The notes beneath the pieces were generated by a model. It did no database searches. It saw nothing but the letters and a program-made list of their open reading frames with translations, and had not been told where the DNA came from. Source: Vreelandella subterranea (lineage in GTDB: Bacteria > Pseudomonadota > Gammaproteobacteria > Pseudomonadales > Halomonadaceae). From it: a stretch of 64,000 nucleotides of DNA. Below are positions 53,319 to 64,000 of the stretch, piece by piece; the stretch's first letter is position 1; the number at the start of each line of letters is the position of its first letter. The DNA is taken from positions 496,001 through 560,000 of the forward strand of contig NZ_FOGS01000001.1 of the NCBI RefSeq assembly GCF_900111305.1. Reading direction: 5' to 3'. The position numbers and the translations under genes were made by a program.

Positions 53319-54863
53319 TTACCAGCTCTGAGTCGCCTTGAACTTCTCGAGACCCGACTTCAAGCCGTCTTTGATCTCGTCGTTGTAGTCGCCGGTCTGG
53401 TTGATCTTGTCGAGCAAATCGCTGTGTTCAGCCTTCATGTAGTCGTGCAGAGCACGCTCGAAGTCCAGCACTTTGTTTACTTCGACATCATCCAGGTGAC
53501 CTTCGTTGGCCGCGTAAAGCGTAAGCGCCATCTGGGCTACCGACATCGGCGAGTATTGGTGTTGCTTCATCAACTCGGTGACGCGCTGACCATGCTCCAG
53601 CTGCTTGCGCGTGGCTTCGTCCAGGTCAGACGCAAACTGCGAGAATGCCGCCAGTTCACGATACTGCGCCAGGGCAAGGCGCACGCTACCGCCGAGCTTC
53701 TTGATGATCTTGGTCTGCGCCGAACCACCGACACGGGAAACCGACAGACCTGCGTTAATCGCCGGACGAATACCGGAGTTGAACAGGTTGGTTTCCAGGA
53801 AGATCTGACCGTCGGTGATCGAGATCACGTTGGTCGGAACGAACGCGGACACGTCGCCACCCTGGGTTTCGATGATCGGCAGTGCGGTCAATGAACCGGT
53901 CTTGCCTTTCACTTCACCGCCCGTAAACTTCTCGACGTAGTCGACGTTAACCCGTGCAGCACGTTCCAGCAGACGCGAGTGGAGATAGAAGACGTCACCC
54001 GGATAGGCTTCACGACCCGGCGGACGGCGCAGCAACAGCGATACCTGACGATAAGCCACGGCCTGCTTGGAAAGATCGTCATAGACAATCAGTGCGTCTT
54101 CACCACGGTCGCGGAAATATTCGCCCATGGTGCAACCTGAATAGGCTGCCAGGAACTGCATGGGTGCCGGATCGGCAGCGCCAGCGGCGACGATGATGGT
54201 ATGTTCCATCGCGCCGTGCTCTTCGAGCTTGCGTACCACGTTGGCAATGGTCGACTGTTTCTGACCGATCGCCACATAGACACAGGTCACGCCCTTGCCT
54301 TTCTGGTTGATGATGGCATCAATGGCAATGGCGGACTTACCGATCTGGCGGTCACCGATGATCAGCTCGCGCTGGCCACGACCGATCGGCACCATGGAGT
54401 CAATCGATTTCAAGCCCGTCTGGATTGGTTCGTCAACGGATTGGCGGGTAATGACGCCCGGCGCCACTTTCTCGACGGCATCGGTCATTTTTGCGTCGAT
54501 ATCGCCTTTACCATCAATGGGGTTACCCAGCGCATCGACGACGCGGCCAATCAGTTCAGGGCCTACCGGTACTTCGAGAATACGACCGGTACACTTGGCG
54601 GTCATGCCCTCTTCAAGCAGCAGGTAGTCACCCAGCACCACGGCACCTACGGAGTCACGCTCCAGGTTCAGTACCATGCCAAAAACGCTGTTGGGAAATT
54701 CAATCATTTCACCAAACATTGCGTCTGCGAGGCCGTGAACTTTCACGATACCGTCGGAAACGCTAACGATGGTGCCCTGATTACGGGCTTCGGATGCGAC
54801 GTCAAGCTTCTCAATTCGCTGCTTGATAATGTCGCTGATCTCGGAAGGATTCAGTTGCTGCAT
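53319..54863 (-). CDS. atpA: ATP synthase alpha subunit
   Basis: Non-catalytic F1 subunit, 514 residues. Walker A is [13 protein letters not shown] near residue 170, and the arginine-finger region is in [14 protein letters not shown]-terminal [19 protein letters not shown] is the family start. Nothing unusual in length or motifs. Gap to atpH is 16 bp. Confidence 0.97.
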   Translation of the reverse strand: MQQLNPSEISDIIKQRIEKLDVASEARNQGTIVSVSDGIVKVHGLADAMFGEMIEFPNSVFGMVLNLERDSVGAVVLGDYLLLEEGMTAKCTGRILEVPVGPELIGRVVDALGNPIDGKGDIDAKMTDAVEKVAPGVITRQSVDEPIQTGLKSIDSMVPIGRGQRELIIGDRQIGKSAIAIDAIINQKGKGVTCVYVAIGQKQSTIANVVRKLEEHGAMEHTIIVAAGAADPAPMQFLAAYSGCTMGEYFRDRGEDALIVYDDLSKQAVAYRQVSLLLRRPPGREAYPGDVFYLHSRLLERAARVNVDYVEKFTGGEVKGKTGSLTALPIIETQGGDVSAFVPTNVISITDGQIFLETNLFNSGIRPAINAGLSVSRVGGSAQTKIIKKLGGSVRLALAQYRELAAFSQFASDLDEATRKQLEHGQRVTELMKQHQYSPMSVAQMALTLYAANEGHLDDVEVNKVLDFERALHDYMKAEHSDLLDKINQTGDYNDEIKDGLKSGLEKFKATQSW

Positions 54864-54879
54864 GCCATGTCCCTCAGAC

Positions 54880-55416
54880 TCAAGCGGTTAGCGCTTCGGA
54901 AAGGCGGTTCAAACGTCCACGTACCGACCCGTCAATGACGGTATCACCAGCACGCAGGATAACGCCGCCAATAAGCGATTTGTCCACCTGAGTAGTAATG
55001 GAGATTTTGCGATTCAGACGTTTCTTGAGCGCGTTCGATAGCTTGGTTTTCTGCTTGCTATCAAGCTTGTAGGCCGAAATCACCGTGACCTCTACACGCT
55101 GTTCATGTTCGGCGCGTAGGCGACCGAACTGATCAGCGATATACGGCAATGCTTTAAGTCGGCCCTCGCCTGCCAGGGTATCCAGAAACCGCCGAAGAGC
55201 GTCATCGCCTTGATCAGGCAACACACTCGCCAACAATTCAGCTTTCTGTTCAGTTGCCAGTTTCGGATTACCCAACAGGCGTTGCACGTCACTGTCAGCG
55301 ACGGCTTGGCTCAAAGTAGCAAGCGATGTCGACCAGCTATCCAGCGCCTCATGATCACGCGCGTATTCAAACGCCGCCTTAGCGTAAGGACGAGCGACGG
55401 TCAATAATTCCGCCAT
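54880..55416 (-). CDS. atpH: ATP synthase delta subunit
   Basis: The delta subunit joins F1 to the peripheral stalk. The 178-residue product has the typical start [16 protein letters not shown] and end [20 protein letters not shown]. It follows atpF after 11 bp. Confidence 0.95.
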   Translation of the reverse strand: MAELLTVARPYAKAAFEYARDHEALDSWSTSLATLSQAVADSDVQRLLGNPKLATEQKAELLASVLPDQGDDALRRFLDTLAGEGRLKALPYIADQFGRLRAEHEQRVEVTVISAYKLDSKQKTKLSNALKKRLNRKISITTQVDKSLIGGVILRAGDTVIDGSVRGRLNRLSEALTA

Positions 55417-55427
55417 GGTTCACCTCC

Positions 55428-55898
55428 TTACAGTTCGGCAGCAAGCTCATCGAGTAACTTGCGATGGGCTTGTTCGTCGACCGACGCTTCCAAGACGCGC
55501 TCAGCACCGATAATGGCAAGGTGAGAGACTTGGGCACGAAGATCCTCTTTAGCACGGTTAACTTCTTGCTCAATCTCGGAACGTGCGCTTGCCACCAGGC
55601 GTTCGCCTTCAGCGCGGGCCTGATCGCGGGCTTCTTCAACGATCTGAGCAGAACGCTTGTTGGCCTGCTCGAGAATTTGCGAAGCCTGCTCCTTGCTTTC
55701 ACGCAGGGTTTGTTCAGCCTTCTCCTGGGCGACTTCGAGATCCCGGGAAGCACGGCTGGCTGCGTCCAGGCCATCAGCAATTTTCTTCTGACGCTCATGG
55801 AGCGCGTTGCTGATCGGTGGCCACACATACTTTATGCAAAACCAGACAAAGATCGCGAAGGCGATCGTCTGCCCGATTAGCGTCATGTTGATATTCAC
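55428..55898 (-). CDS. atpF: ATP synthase b subunit
   Basis: Peripheral stalk of Fo. The 156-residue product has one N-terminal membrane helix ([20 protein letters not shown]) and then a long charged helix (about residues 35-140) that dimerises. Normal length. Confidence 0.95.
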   Translation of the reverse strand: MNINMTLIGQTIAFAIFVWFCIKYVWPPISNALHERQKKIADGLDAASRASRDLEVAQEKAEQTLRESKEQASQILEQANKRSAQIVEEARDQARAEGERLVASARSEIEQEVNRAKEDLRAQVSHLAIIGAERVLEASVDEQAHRKLLDELAAEL

Positions 55899-55976
55899 AG
55901 GAATGTACCTCTGACAAGTTCGTGGCGACCGGAGTGAAACAAGACCGAGCGGGGATGCCGCTCGGAAATGTTCTCA

Positions 55977-56204
55977 TTAACCGGCAACAACGAAGATCAG
56001 GTACATCGCAATACCGACACCGATCATCGGCACCGCATCCAGAAGACCGGCCATGATGAAGGTTTTGGTTTGCAGTTGGTCACCCATTTCCGGCTGGCGT
56101 GCAGTGGACTCGAGTAACTTGCCCCCCAGCATGGCAAAACCAATACCGGTAGCCAAAGCGCTAACACTGATGATGATGGCGGCAGCAATGTAAATGACTT
56201 CCAT
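55977..56204 (-). CDS. atpE: ATP synthase c subunit (proton-type)
   Basis: Forms the rotor ring. The 75-residue product is two membrane helices joined by the ARQPE loop. The ion-carrying acid is Asp56 in [12 protein letters not shown]. The Glu/Gln/Ser set of sodium-binding rings (for example Gln32, Glu65, Ser66 in Ilyobacter) is not present, so proton coupling is expected although the cell handles sodium. Confidence 0.95.
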   Translation of the reverse strand: MEVIYIAAAIIISVSALATGIGFAMLGGKLLESTARQPEMGDQLQTKTFIMAGLLDAVPMIGVGIAMYLIFVVAG

Positions 56205-56275
56205 GGTGAAGCTCCTAATAGTGCGTTAATTTCAAGGGTTTAGGTTAGGGTTTAGTTGCAAAGCGTTGCTCTTTG

Positions 56276-57512
<1,237 letters not shown>

Positions 57513-57580
57513 CAATACCCAGCCCGTTGATTGAATCGTTATGCCGCTGCCGTGCGAATAACTTGCACAAATCTTGCGCG

Positions 57581-57609
57581 ATTATAGGGAAGGGCTATAA
57601 GACCTTCAA
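57581..57609 (-). promoter_or_regulatory. Sigma-70 promoter of the atp operon
   Basis: On the minus strand, TTGAAG (plus strand 57604-57609) and TATAAT (57581-57586) are separated by 17 bp, a near-perfect sigma-70 promoter. It points into atpI, whose ATG is 69 bp downstream of the -10 box. Confidence 0.8.
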
Positions 57610-57694
57610 CCGAAGTTGTGCGTATTTCGCGTGTCCAAGCGCCTATATGCGACCAAAGGGTGAAAAAATAGCGGTATCACGCCATTTTTTAATA

Positions 57695-57724
57695 AGTCTG
57701 CTATCAACAAATAGATAGCAGACT
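57695..57724. terminator. Inverted repeat at the end of parB
   Basis: AGTCTGCTATC (57695-57705) and GATAGCAGACT (57714-57724) are perfect 11-bp inverted copies with an 8-base loop. The right arm includes the first two bases of the plus-strand copy of the parB stop (57723-57725). No T-run follows on the minus strand, so it may be a weak terminator or RNA-stability hairpin for the mnmG-rsmG-parA-parB message. Confidence 0.45.
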
Positions 57725-58649
57725 ATTTGATATGCCCCAAGATGCCATCCAGCTCTTCCAGGCTGGTGTAGCGAATAGTGACTTTCCCTTTGCCTCTCTG
57801 ACCATGGTCAATGGACACCGGCGCACCCAGCAGTTCACCCAGTTGGGTTTCCAGCCGCGTTACATCAGCGCTTTTGGTCTGGCGCTTCGATGATGTTGAC
57901 GCTGCCGGCTGGCTTTGCACCTTTTTTACCAGCGCCTCAGTGGCACGAACGGTAAGATCATTATTGACCACTTCGTGGGCAACCTGGCGCTGCTGGGCGC
58001 TGTTCAGTGTCAGCAGGGCGCGCGCATGCCCCATATCCAGATCACCGCGTTCGAGCAGCGTCTGTACCTCATTATCCAGCGCCAGCAGACGTAACAGATT
58101 GGCCACCTGGGTACGCGATTTGCCTACCGCATCGGCCATCTGCTGCTGGGTCATTTCAAACTCGTCGCCTAACCGTTTCAATGCCAGCGCTTCTTCAATG
58201 GCATTGAGGTTTTCGCGCTGAATGTTTTCGATCAGTGCCAGCGCCAGGGCAACTTCGTCGCTGACTTCCCGGATAACCGCGGGGATAACATCCAATTCGG
58301 CAAGCTGAGCCGCCCGCCAGCGGCGTTCGCCGGCCACAATCTCGTAGCGATCTTCACCAATCGGGCGGACCACGATGGGCTGCATGACCCCTTGAGAACG
58401 GATCGAGTCGGCGAGCTCTTCCAGCGCTTCCGGCTGAATATCGCGGCGCGGCTGGTATTTACCCCGCGATAGCTGGCCGAGCGGTAAACGTTCAAGGCGT
58501 TCCTGACCCGGTGAGGTGGCCGTATCCGCGGCAGCATCGCTGTCTGCCGGTGAGTATGAACCCGCCGCCAATTCAAGGCTATCGCGGCGACGTGCACCAG
58601 CACCAATCAGAGCATCCAAGCCACGTCCTAGTGCGGGTTTACGCGTCAT
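57723..58649 (-). CDS. parB: Chromosome partitioning protein ParB
   Basis: ParB is a CTPase that loads at parS and spreads to organise the origin region. The 308-residue product has the N-terminal KPALGRGLDALIG, the CTP-binding box region (GERRWRAAQLAEL and ALIENIQRENLNAIEEA), and an HTH (MTQQQMADAVGKSRTQVANL). ATG 58649 is preferred to 58655 since GAGG lies 8 bp upstream. No exact parS palindrome was noticed in the window. Confidence 0.95.
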   Translation of the reverse strand: MTRKPALGRGLDALIGAGARRRDSLELAAGSYSPADSDAAADTATSPGQERLERLPLGQLSRGKYQPRRDIQPEALEELADSIRSQGVMQPIVVRPIGEDRYEIVAGERRWRAAQLAELDVIPAVIREVSDEVALALALIENIQRENLNAIEEALALKRLGDEFEMTQQQMADAVGKSRTQVANLLRLLALDNEVQTLLERGDLDMGHARALLTLNSAQQRQVAHEVVNNDLTVRATEALVKKVQSQPAASTSSKRQTKSADVTRLETQLGELLGAPVSIDHGQRGKGKVTIRYTSLEELDGILGHIK

Positions 58650-58686
58650 GGGCATTCCCTCGTGATAAATAGATCAGTCGTGGTGA

Positions 58687-59454
58687 TTATAGCGCGAGTC
58701 GACGAATTAGTTCTTTCGCTAACACACGATAGGCCTGGCTGCCGCGCGAAAAGCGCGCGTACTGGGTAACCGGCAGGCCATGACTGGGCGCTTCGGCCAC
58801 TTTAACATTACGCGGAATCGTGGTTTTCAGCAGGGCATCGCCGAAATAATCACGCAGTTGCTTGTCAACTTCACGGGTCAGGCTCGTGCGCTTGTCGTAC
58901 ATGGTGCGCAGAATACCGGAGACAGCCAGATCCGGGTTGATGCTCTGCTTAATCTGCTCGACCGTATCCAGCAACGCCGAGAGGCCTTCCAGTGCATAGA
59001 ATTCACACTGCAGCGGAATCAACACGCCGTGAGCTGCCGTAAGGGCATTCACTGTCAGCATATTAAGCGACGGTGGGCAGTCAATCAGCACGACGTCGTA
59101 TTGTGACATAACGCCCGTCAGCGCCGTCGACAAGCCGCTTTCACGCTGATCTGAATGCATGAGTTCGACTTCCGCAGCGGTCAAGTCACCGTTGCTGGGT
59201 AGCACGTCATATTTCACGGGCGGCTGCCGGACAATCGCGTCGGCGGCGCTCGCTTCTCCCAAGAGGACGTCAAGAACGCTTTTTTCCAGGCTGTGCTTGT
59301 CGATACCACTGCCCATGCTGGCGTGTCCCTGAGGATCGAGATCCACCAGCAGTACACGGCGGTCGAGTCCGGCAAGGCTGGACGCCAAGTTGACGGCTGA
59401 AGTGGACTTGCCCACGCCGCCTTTCTGGTTGGTCAGGGCAATGATCTGGCTCAC
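58687..59454 (-). CDS. parA: Chromosome partitioning ATPase ParA (Soj)
   Basis: ParA binds DNA and pulls ParB-parS complexes during segregation. The 255-residue product starts IALTNQKGGVGKSTSAVNLA, with the deviant Walker A KGGVGKS and a second lysine at the Walker start. Walker B is in YDVVLIDCPPSLNML. The start is GTG at 59454, immediately after the rsmG stop with no gap. Next gene parB follows after 37 bp. Confidence 0.96.
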   Translation of the reverse strand: MSQIIALTNQKGGVGKSTSAVNLASSLAGLDRRVLLVDLDPQGHASMGSGIDKHSLEKSVLDVLLGEASAADAIVRQPPVKYDVLPSNGDLTAAEVELMHSDQRESGLSTALTGVMSQYDVVLIDCPPSLNMLTVNALTAAHGVLIPLQCEFYALEGLSALLDTVEQIKQSINPDLAVSGILRTMYDKRTSLTREVDKQLRDYFGDALLKTTIPRNVKVAEAPSHGLPVTQYARFSRGSQAYRVLAKELIRRLAL

Positions 59455-60120
59455 TTACTCAACTCCTTGTGGGGTCAGTATCAACAGCTGTCGCTCGGCC
59501 GTCTCAAAGGGGACATTTAACGTGTGTCTTGCGTGAAGCTGAACGTCACCCGGCAGATCGCGTAATTCTTCATTGGCACCAGGGCCTTTCATCGCCAGCC
59601 ATTGCCCTTCGGCCGTCGGGAGTTTGCGCGTCAGATTAACAAAATCCACCAGGCTGGCGAATGCCCGCGAAATCACTTGATCGAAGACACTTTCAGCAAA
59701 CTGTTCTACCCGCGCTTGAACCGGTGTCACATTCGACAGCCCCAGTTCCATCACCGCCTGACGCTGAAAGCGGACTTTTTTGCCGTTGCTGTCCAGAAGG
59801 GTCACGGATAGCTCGGGCTTGAGAATGGCCAGAACCAGTCCCGGCAGTCCTGGCCCTGAACCGACATCAAGCAGCCTGGGCCCTTCGACAAACGGCAGCA
59901 CGGCGGCACTATCCAGCACGTGGCGCGATACCATGTCGTTAACATCGCGCACTGCGGTGAGATTATAAGCCCGGTTCCACTTGTGCAATAGAGCGAGCAG
60001 CCCTAGCAACTGGTCATGCTGCCGGGATGTTATGGGGGTGCCTAATGCGCTGAGCCCTTCATCCAGCCGTGTTGCGACCTGGCTGGGCAAACCGGAAAAC
60101 AGCGTCGTTACGCTGCTCAT
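59455..60120 (-). CDS. rsmG: 16S rRNA (guanine-527 N7)-methyltransferase RsmG
   Basis: Methylates G527 in 16S rRNA; loss gives low-level streptomycin resistance in E. coli. The 221-residue product has [20 protein letters not shown] and the SAM-binding [17 protein letters not shown]. Its start overlaps the mnmG stop as ATGA; it is immediately followed by parA. Standard gidB position. Confidence 0.96.
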   Translation of the reverse strand: MSSVTTLFSGLPSQVATRLDEGLSALGTPITSRQHDQLLGLLALLHKWNRAYNLTAVRDVNDMVSRHVLDSAAVLPFVEGPRLLDVGSGPGLPGLVLAILKPELSVTLLDSNGKKVRFQRQAVMELGLSNVTPVQARVEQFAESVFDQVISRAFASLVDFVNLTRKLPTAEGQWLAMKGPGANEELRDLPGDVQLHARHTLNVPFETAERQLLILTPQGVE

Positions 60121-62021
60121 CCGTTGGCTACCTCAGGTGTCGATATAAGCCGACGTTTCTTGAGTTGGATCAGCAAAATCGAGACAGCCGCAGGCGTCAC
60201 ACCCGAAATACGCGCTGCCTGGGCGAGGGTTTCAGGCCGTGCTTCGCTGAGTTTCTGGCGAATTTCATTGGACAGGCCTTCAATGCCCTGATAGTCCAGA
60301 TCAGCAGGTAGGGGCATTGCCTCATGGCGCTTGAGTTTATCAATTTCGTCCTGCTGACGATCGATATAGCCCTGATACTTGGCTTGAATCTGGACTTGTT
60401 CAGCGACAGCTTCGTCGGTCACCGGCGAAGCCTCCAGACCGGGAAGATGGGTCAAGGCCTCATAGGTCAGTTCCGGGCGTTTAAGCAGATCGCTCAGCCG
60501 GTATTCGCGGTTCAGCGCCTGGCCGGTGTGCTCGGCAATGACAGTGGCGGCCGGGCTTTTAGGCTGAACCCAGGTGCTGGCAAGACGGGCTGACTCCTGT
60601 TCGATGGCATCGCGCTTTTGACTGAATGCTGCCCAGCGCACGTCATCCACCAGCCCCAATTCGCGGCCTTTTTCAGTGAGCCGGAGATCGGCGTTGTCTT
60701 CACGCAGTAACAGACGGTATTCCGCACGTGACGTGAACATGCGGTAAGGTTCCTTGGTTCCCATGGTGATCAAATCATCGACCAACACGCCAAGGTAGGC
60801 TTCGTCGCGGCGAGGATACCAGGCCTCCAGCTGCCTGGCACGGCGCGCCGCGTTCAGGCCTGCGAGCAAGCCCTGAGCACCGGCTTCTTCGTAACCGGTC
60901 GTGCCGTTGATTTGCCCAGCAAAAAACAGGTTGTGGATAAACTTGGTTTCCAGGGAATGTTGCAAATCCCGCGGATCAAAGAAATCGTACTCGATCGCGT
61001 AGCCTGGCCGAGTAATATGCGCGTTTTCCATGCCCTTGATCGAGCGCACAACCTGAAGCTGTATATCGAACGGCAGGGAAGTGGAAATCCCGTTGGGATA
61101 CAGCTCATTGGTATCCAGACCTTCGGGTTCGATAAATATCTGGTGGCTTGATTTATCAGCAAAGCGATGGACTTTATCTTCTATCGAAGGGCAATAGCGC
61201 GGCCCGATGCCCTCGATTACGCCCGAATACATCGGCGAACGTTCGAGATTCGCCATGATGATTTCATGAGTGCGCTCGTTGGTGTGAGTAATATGACAGC
61301 TCAGCTGCTTAGGATGCATTTCCCGTGAGCCGAGGTAGGACATTACCGGTGTAGGCGTGTCACCGGGTTGCTCTTCAAATTGAGAGAAATCAACGCTTTT
61401 GGCATCAATGCGCGGCGGCGTACCGGTTTTCAGCCGATCAACCCGGAACGGCAGAGCACGCAGTCGTTCAGCCAGGGCGTTTGACGGCGCATCGCCCGCT
61501 CGGCCACCGCGACTTTGGTCGAGCCCGATGTGAATTACCCCGCCGAGGAAAGTACCGGTCGAGAGCACCACGGATTCACTGTGAAATCGGATACCGGTTT
61601 CCGTTACCACGCCACGAACCGTGTTGTTGTCGACCATGAGGTCGCCCGCAGCCTGCTGGAAAATCGTCAGGTTTGACTGATTCTCAAGCATGCCACGGAT
61701 GGCTGCTTTGTAGCGTACGCGGTCAGCCTGGGCGCGGGTTGCTCGAACGGCAGGCCCTTTGCGTGCGTTCAAGACACGAAACTGAATGCCACCTGCGTCT
61801 GTGGCAAGCCCCATGGCGCCGCCCAGCGCATCAATTTCCTTGACGAGATGGCTTTTGCCAATCCCGCCAATGGCCGGGTTACACGACATTTGGCCGAGTG
61901 TTTCGATGTTGTGCGTGAGCAGCAAGGTTTGACAGCCCATGCGAGCAGAGGCCAGCGCGGCTTCAGTTCCCGCATGGCCACCGCCGATGACAATGACATC
62001 AAAGCGGTCAGGGTAATTCAA
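60117..62021 (-). CDS. mnmG: tRNA uridine-34 modification enzyme MnmG (GidA)
   Basis: With MnmE, it installs the cmnm5 group on the wobble uridine of several tRNAs. The 634-residue FAD protein has the dinucleotide motif [39 protein letters not shown] with the conserved cysteine, and C-terminal helices. ATG 62021 gives the family start. Its 5' side faces the origin-like region at 62022-62578, the usual gidA position next to oriC. Confidence 0.97.
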   Translation of the reverse strand: MNYPDRFDVIVIGGGHAGTEAALASARMGCQTLLLTHNIETLGQMSCNPAIGGIGKSHLVKEIDALGGAMGLATDAGGIQFRVLNARKGPAVRATRAQADRVRYKAAIRGMLENQSNLTIFQQAAGDLMVDNNTVRGVVTETGIRFHSESVVLSTGTFLGGVIHIGLDQSRGGRAGDAPSNALAERLRALPFRVDRLKTGTPPRIDAKSVDFSQFEEQPGDTPTPVMSYLGSREMHPKQLSCHITHTNERTHEIIMANLERSPMYSGVIEGIGPRYCPSIEDKVHRFADKSSHQIFIEPEGLDTNELYPNGISTSLPFDIQLQVVRSIKGMENAHITRPGYAIEYDFFDPRDLQHSLETKFIHNLFFAGQINGTTGYEEAGAQGLLAGLNAARRARQLEAWYPRRDEAYLGVLVDDLITMGTKEPYRMFTSRAEYRLLLREDNADLRLTEKGRELGLVDDVRWAAFSQKRDAIEQESARLASTWVQPKSPAATVIAEHTGQALNREYRLSDLLKRPELTYEALTHLPGLEASPVTDEAVAEQVQIQAKYQGYIDRQQDEIDKLKRHEAMPLPADLDYQGIEGLSNEIRQKLSEARPETLAQAARISGVTPAAVSILLIQLKKRRLISTPEVANG

Positions 62022-62511
62022 GAGACACCTCGTCTTGTGCCATCAGGCACGGATGAGTTGAGTCGGTGCATGAGCACCTTAATTCAATAAGCCCGCCAGT
62101 ATAAACCCCTTGTGGGTAACCGTCAGTTTTTTCCACACCCCCATTGGCCCAGCAGCCCTTATTAATAACAACATAAATATTATATAAGAGAAGTTCTATT
62201 GATGTTGTTACTACTGGTGTGGACAAAATCTGTTGATAAGCAAATTAAATTTATAATTTTCAATGGTTTATATTGTTGACTTTTGCATGATTAAACGGCG
62301 GACTAACTGAGTAGAAACGGTGTTGGGCCTGTGGATGAAAGCTCGTTTTATCCACCGATGTGATAAGGCACGGGTTTTCCACTCGTGTATACCGGAGTTG
62401 TTACCGTGACTGTGAACAAGTGAAGGAAATGCGATCAATCCCGCGTTAAGGCGGCATGATGGTGGCTAGCGAGGGATTGAGGCCATTCAGAAAATTAGTT
62501 TATCCACAGGC
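62022..62511. other. Probable chromosomal replication origin (oriC)
   Basis: This gene-free region lies beside mnmG-rsmG-parAB-atp, the classic origin neighbourhood. One perfect DnaA box (TTATCCACA, 62500-62508) and six or so one-mismatch boxes are visible: 62111-62119, 62129-62137, 62218-62226, 62330-62338, 62348-62356 and 62411-62419. Between 62159 and 62280 the sequence becomes very AT-rich (AATATTATATAAG; AAATTAAATTTATAATTTTC), a likely unwinding element. Boxes are on both sides of it and on both strands. No protein gene is supported here. DnaA itself is outside the window. Origin activity is inferred. Confidence 0.78.
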
Positions 62512-62543
62512 AAAAAAAATGGCCTGTGGTGATCACAGGCCAT
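62512..62543 (-). terminator. Rho-independent terminator of the ABC transporter genes
   Basis: ATGGCCTGTG (62519-62528) and CACAGGCCAT (62534-62543) form a perfect 10-bp stem with a 5-base loop. On the minus strand it is followed by eight T (plus-strand A at 62512-62519). It lies 35 bp after the stop of the ABC ATPase and borders the DnaA-box region, so transcripts are stopped before the origin. Confidence 0.88.
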
Positions 62544-62578
62544 TGAAGGTCGTTTATCAAGCGTATTTTTTGGCTAAC

Positions 62579-63337
62579 TCAGTGCTTGAGTACCCGGGCT
62601 AAAAATGACTGGGTACGTTCGTGTCGAGGCTTGTCGAACAGCTGTTCAGGAGGTCCCTCTTCGGTGATTTCCCCCTGGTGAATGAACACCACACGGTCCG
62701 CAACTTCACGCGCGAAACCCATTTCATGGGTAACAATGACCATGGTCATGCCTTCTTTAGCAAGCTCTCGCATGGCATCCAGCACCTCACCGATCATTTC
62801 AGGGTCCAGCGCCGAGGTAGGCTCGTCAAACAGCATTAACCGCGGCTCCATGGCAAGTGCACGGGCGAGCGCCACACGCTGCTGCTGACCGCCGGAAAGC
62901 TGACTGGGATACTTGTCGGCCTGGTCGGCGATGCCTACCCGGTCGAGGAGCCGCTTGGCAGCTTCCAGGGCATCTGAACGGTTCCAGCCGCGCACTTTCA
63001 TGGGTGCAAGGGTGACGTTGTCGATAACGCTTAAGTGAGGAAAGAGATTGAACTGCTGGAACACCATACCGACTTCAGTGCGGATGGTTTGCAGTGCCTG
63101 GCCACTTTTGCCGTTGGGCAGTAACTCGTTACCGTCGACCTCCAGCGAACCGGACTGGAATTCCTCCAGTCCGTTGATGCAGCGGATCAGTGTCGATTTA
63201 CCCGACCCGCTGGCACCGATCACCACGACCACTTCACCAGGGGTGATGTGCATATCAATGTTTTTGAGTACGTGCAGGCTACCGAAGTGTTTATTGAGCT
63301 GCTGCATACGCACAATCTGCTGAGCATTGTCGTTCAT
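62579..63337 (-). CDS. Polar amino-acid ABC transporter ATPase (GlnQ-like)
   Basis: The 252-residue ATPase has Walker [15 protein letters not shown] near residue 37, Q-loop, signature [18 protein letters not shown], Walker [16 protein letters not shown] and switch histidine in [16 protein letters not shown]. The sequence is of the polar amino-acid (GlnQ/HisP/ArtP) group; which amino acid is moved is not clear. It starts 11 bp after the permease stop, in one operon, and ends at the intrinsic terminator beside the origin. The solute-binding protein gene must lie beyond the window. Confidence 0.93.
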   Translation of the reverse strand: MNDNAQQIVRMQQLNKHFGSLHVLKNIDMHITPGEVVVVIGASGSGKSTLIRCINGLEEFQSGSLEVDGNELLPNGKSGQALQTIRTEVGMVFQQFNLFPHLSVIDNVTLAPMKVRGWNRSDALEAAKRLLDRVGIADQADKYPSQLSGGQQQRVALARALAMEPRLMLFDEPTSALDPEMIGEVLDAMRELAKEGMTMVIVTHEMGFAREVADRVVFIHQGEITEEGPPEQLFDKPRHERTQSFLARVLKH

Positions 63338-63348
63338 TGTGCGTCTCC

Positions 63349-64000
63349 TTATTGGCCTACCAAGCCTTTGTTTTCAAGCTGGCGCAAGATGATTGAAAGG
63401 GACCAGGTGATAGCGAGGTACATGATAGCCACCATCAGGTAGACCTCCATCGCGGTAAAGGTGCTGGCAATGTAAACCTGGCCCTGACGAACCAGCTCAC
63501 CTACCCCGATCACCGAAAATAAAGAGGTATCCTTGATACTGATAATGCCTTGGTTGCCCAGTGGCGGGATCATGCGGCGAAACGCCTGGGGCCAGATGAC
63601 ATATCGAAACGCCTGGGTACGTGACAGCCCCAGCGACAGGGAAGCTTCTCGCTGGCCTCGTTCAATGGATTGAACACCGCCTCGCACGATCTCGGAAATA
63701 TAAGCCCCCGAGTTAACGGCAATGGCCGCAATGCCCGCAACGAGGGCATTGATAGGACTCCCTAGCAGTTGTGGTAGACCATAGAAGATGAACAGCACCT
63801 GAACCAGAATAGGGGTGCCACGAAAGACTTCGACATAGACAATGGCGGGCCAGCGCAGCCAGCGGAGTGGGCTGATGCGTAGAAGGCCAAAAAAGATGCC
63901 GATAAAAAAGCCGATGGCGAGTCCGCCAAAGGAAATCAGCAGGGTATAGGGGATCCCCGGTAGCAGATGGGGAATCGAGTTAATGGTCGCTTCCCAATTA
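63349..64000 (-). CDS. Amino-acid ABC transporter permease, 5'-truncated by the window
   Basis: The frame remains open to the right window edge, so the N-terminus is missing; 216 residues are visible. They hold membrane segments ([21 protein letters not shown] at the edge, [34 protein letters not shown]) and the EAA-loop that docks the ATPase ([20 protein letters not shown], then [14 protein letters not shown]). The preceding [14 protein letters not shown] is typical of polar amino-acid permeases (HisM/GlnP type). GTG at 63798 is an internal codon, not the start. Confidence 0.92.
   Translation of the reverse strand, partial: NWEATINSIPHLLPGIPYTLLISFGGLAIGFFIGIFFGLLRISPLRWLRWPAIVYVEVFRGTPILVQVLFIFYGLPQLLGSPINALVAGIAAIAVNSGAYISEIVRGGVQSIERGQREASLSLGLSRTQAFRYVIWPQAFRRMIPPLGNQGIISIKDTSLFSVIGVGELVRQGQVYIASTFTAMEVYLMVAIMYLAITWSLSIILRQLENKGLVGQ

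Noticed and set aside
54201..54938. Open frame opposite atpA
   Set aside because: atpA is certain, and the opposite frame matches no family.
62008..62226. A 72-codon open frame inside the origin-like region
   Set aside because: Not protein-like and overlapping DnaA boxes and the mnmG start; the region is better explained as non-coding.

Overview
The window looks like chromosome from a moderately halophilic gammaproteobacterium of the Halomonas/Chromohalobacter group. The DNA is GC-rich and the housekeeping genes are of gammaproteobacterial type and mostly in Pseudomonas/Halomonas order (recG-oxyR, ridA-spoT-rpoZ-gmk, yicC-rph-crc-pyrE, glmS-glmU, atpIBEFHAGDC, parB-parA-rsmG-mnmG). An NhaD-type Na+/H+ antiporter fits a salt-adapted cell. 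The assignment rests on protein character and gene order, not on a database match.

Layout. 1-8.7 kb: the end of a YccS-like membrane protein, recG and oxyR (coupled), an SDR-fold protein, ridA, spoT, rpoZ and gmk. 8.8-30.2 kb: about 21 kb of accessory DNA between gmk and yicC, which are adjacent in Pseudomonas. Its first half holds metabolic genes (extensin-like protein, MFS pump, DNA glycosylase, pirin, histidine phosphatase, Zn alcohol dehydrogenase, Lrp-type regulator) and a decayed hipB fragment. Its second half is a defence and toxin-antitoxin cluster: hipB-hipA, then hsdR, a RloA-like ATPase, a RloB-like TOPRIM protein, hsdM, hsdS and a large SF1 helicase, then an HTH/ImmA protease gene overlapping a DUF4411 PIN-like gene. 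No integrase, transposase or tRNA was seen at its edges. 30.2-40.7 kb: yicC, rph, a Crc-type protein that would easily be called exonuclease III, pyrE, trmL, rep, a cytochrome c5, a GNAT protein, a two-component system and a CBS protein. 40.7-50.3 kb: nhaD, the uppP-apbE-glmU-glmS operon, a CDF transporter and mgtE. 50.4-62.0 kb: the ATP synthase operon with a recognisable promoter and terminator, then parB-parA-rsmG-mnmG. 62.0-62.6 kb: a gene-free region with clustered DnaA boxes and an AT-rich stretch, very probably the replication origin. 62.6-64 kb: a polar amino-acid ABC transporter, cut by the window end.

The part most likely to hold something under-described is 16.7-28.5 kb: a type I restriction-modification operon with a RloA/RloB pair between hsdR and hsdM, and a 1070-residue helicase translationally coupled to hsdS. 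The domains are recognisable. The way the parts work together is inference.
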